29,037 nucleotides of DNA from a bacterium (GTDB taxonomy: Bacteria > Patescibacteriota > Minisyncoccia > UBA6257 > GWB1-50-10), in NCBI GenBank assembly GCA_021814805.1, contig JAKAHT010000002.1, positions 10,053 through 39,089 on the forward strand, in the 5' to 3' direction. Position numbers and translations under genes: made by a program. The notes below the pieces were generated by a model. The model did no database searches, had not been told where the DNA came from, and worked only from the letters and a program-made list of their open reading frames with translations. Of this stretch, positions 28,154-29,037 are shown piece after piece (the stretch's first letter is position 1; the number at the start of each line of letters is the position of its first letter).

Positions 28154-28182
28154 ATATTACCAGATAGCCCATTTTGTGTCAA
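28154..28182 (-). promoter_or_regulatory. rplJ-rplL promoter
   Basis: Minus strand TTGACA (28177-28182), 17-bp spacer, TAATAT (28154-28159), just upstream of the L10 leader. A second -10 reading, TATAAT, is 3 bp downstream with a longer spacer. Confidence 0.85.
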
Positions 28183-28206
28183 TCAAATTGCCAGGCGTAC
28201 CATCTG

Positions 28207-29037
28207 CTATATGTCGATATTTTTAGCGTAAACGGCGTTCGCTTGGATGAAATTTTTTCTGGGTTCAACCATTTCACCCATCAAGACATCGAACATTTTG
28301 TTGGCTTCCAAAGCGTCTTCTATGGTTATTTTTTTCATGAGTCTCGTCGATGGATCCATGGTCGTTTCCCAAAGCTGGGAAGGATTCATCTCTCCGAGGC
28401 CTTTGTAGCGCTGAATATTCACTCCTTCACCTCCCATCTTTTTTATCAGGCTGTCCCTTTCTGCGTCGCTGTAGGCGTATTGGAACTCTTTGCCCTTCTG
28501 TACGCGGTAAAGCGGCGGCTGGGCTATATAAATATAACCGTCCTCCATTATTTTCGGGAAATACCTGTAAAAAAGGGTGAGGAGCAGAGTCCTTATGTGG
28601 GCGCCGTCCACGTCGGCATCGGTCATGATGACTATCTTGTGATATCGCAATTTTGATATGTCGAAGTTTTCTGATATAGCGGTTCCGAGAGCTATAACGA
28701 GAGATCGTATTTCTTTGTTTATGAGCATTTTATCGATCCTCGATTTTTCCACGTTCATTATTTTTCCGCGAAGCGGCAATATAGCCTGGAATCTCCTGTC
28801 GCGCCCCTGCTTAGCCGATCCGCCGGCTGAGTCTCCTTCCACTATGAAAAGTTCCGATTCCTCCGCTTTCCTCGAGGAACAGTCGGCAAGTTTTCCGGGA
28901 AGAGTCAGGCCTTCAAGAGCCCCCTTTCTTAAAACCGTGTCTTTGGCCGCTTTAGCTGCCTTTCTGGCTTTGGCGGCTATCAGGTTCTTTTCTATTATTT
29001 TTTTGGCATCCTGCGGATGTTTTTCTAAAAATTCTTT
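28207..29037 (-). CDS. gyrB: DNA gyrase subunit B (5' part beyond the window edge)
   Basis: The last 277 codons of a type IIA topoisomerase B subunit; the ATPase domain lies outside the window. The Toprim domain starts with FIVEGDSAGGSAKQGRDRRF, containing the catalytic Glu, and continues with IVIMTDADVDGAHIRTLLLT, the metal-binding Asp pair. The C-terminal block has IQRYKGLGEMNPSQLWETTM and ends VEPRKNFIQANAVYAKNIDI. The 'AKQGRDR' form and the C-terminus favour GyrB over ParE. GyrB introduces negative supercoils together with GyrA, which is not in the window. Confidence 0.96.
   Translation of the reverse strand, partial: KEFLEKHPQDAKKIIEKNLIAAKARKAAKAAKDTVLRKGALEGLTLPGKLADCSSRKAEESELFIVEGDSAGGSAKQGRDRRFQAILPLRGKIMNVEKSRIDKMLINKEIRSLVIALGTAISENFDISKLRYHKIVIMTDADVDGAHIRTLLLTLFYRYFPKIMEDGYIYIAQPPLYRVQKGKEFQYAYSDAERDSLIKKMGGEGVNIQRYKGLGEMNPSQLWETTMDPSTRLMKKITIEDALEANKMFDVLMGEMVEPRKNFIQANAVYAKNIDI

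Noticed and set aside
1..29037. CRISPR arrays, insertion sequences, prophage genes, rRNA genes
   Set aside because: No regularly spaced direct repeats, transposase or integrase motifs, phage proteins or rRNA sequence were seen on either strand.

Overview
The window reads as a piece of a small, gene-dense bacterial chromosome, most likely from the Candidate Phyla Radiation (Patescibacteria, probably Parcubacteria-like). That placement is inference. It rests on the tight packing, on many genes with no Shine-Dalgarno motif, on trimmed versions of core enzymes (MurF without its N-terminal domain, RsmI without its C-terminal part), on tRNAs without an encoded CCA, and on a DUF4012 gene beside glycosyltransferases. 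Every gene I can support lies on the minus strand, so transcription runs from high to low coordinates. No CRISPR array, insertion sequence, integrase or rRNA gene was seen.

From the right end (transcription order): the 3' part of gyrB; a strong promoter and an L10-type leader with attenuator, then rplJ and rplL with a terminator; tRNA-Val(CAC), followed 6 nt later by a gene of unknown family that carries an HExxH motif; an M50 site-2-type protease with its own consensus promoter and terminator; a short non-coding stretch with a second terminator; then a reduced division and cell wall (dcw) cluster, mraZ-rsmH-ftsL-like-ftsI-murF, tRNA-Glu(CTC), a small membrane protein, rmuC, a nucleotidyltransferase and a DedA protein.

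The 285-bp gap after the DedA gene is unusually structured. It holds a promoter, about 120 nt of transcript ending in a perfect terminator, and then a long GC-rich hairpin directly before secA. The 5' end of the short RNA is complementary to the loop of that hairpin. From secA the genes run almost without gaps: NUDIX hydrolase, DUF1653, mltG, a 50-codon basic ORF, rsmI, sugar-1-phosphate transferase, two GT4 glycosyltransferases, DUF4012, lepA, an FtsB/DivIC-like protein and tRNA-Gly(CCC), ending at a strong terminator. This array combines protein export, wall remodelling, surface polysaccharide assembly and translation factors.

The left end is more accessory: a histidine phosphatase, a pyruvoyl-dependent arginine decarboxylase, a secreted subtilisin-like protease with a C-terminal domain of the type IX secretion sorting kind (with its own promoter and terminator), and the 5' part of uvrB.

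The points most worth a second look are the RNA and hairpin region before secA, the type IX-like tail on a protease in a probably single-membrane lineage, the HExxH protein behind tRNA-Val, the unlisted 50-codon ORF, and repeated promoter/terminator overlaps and leaderless-looking starts.
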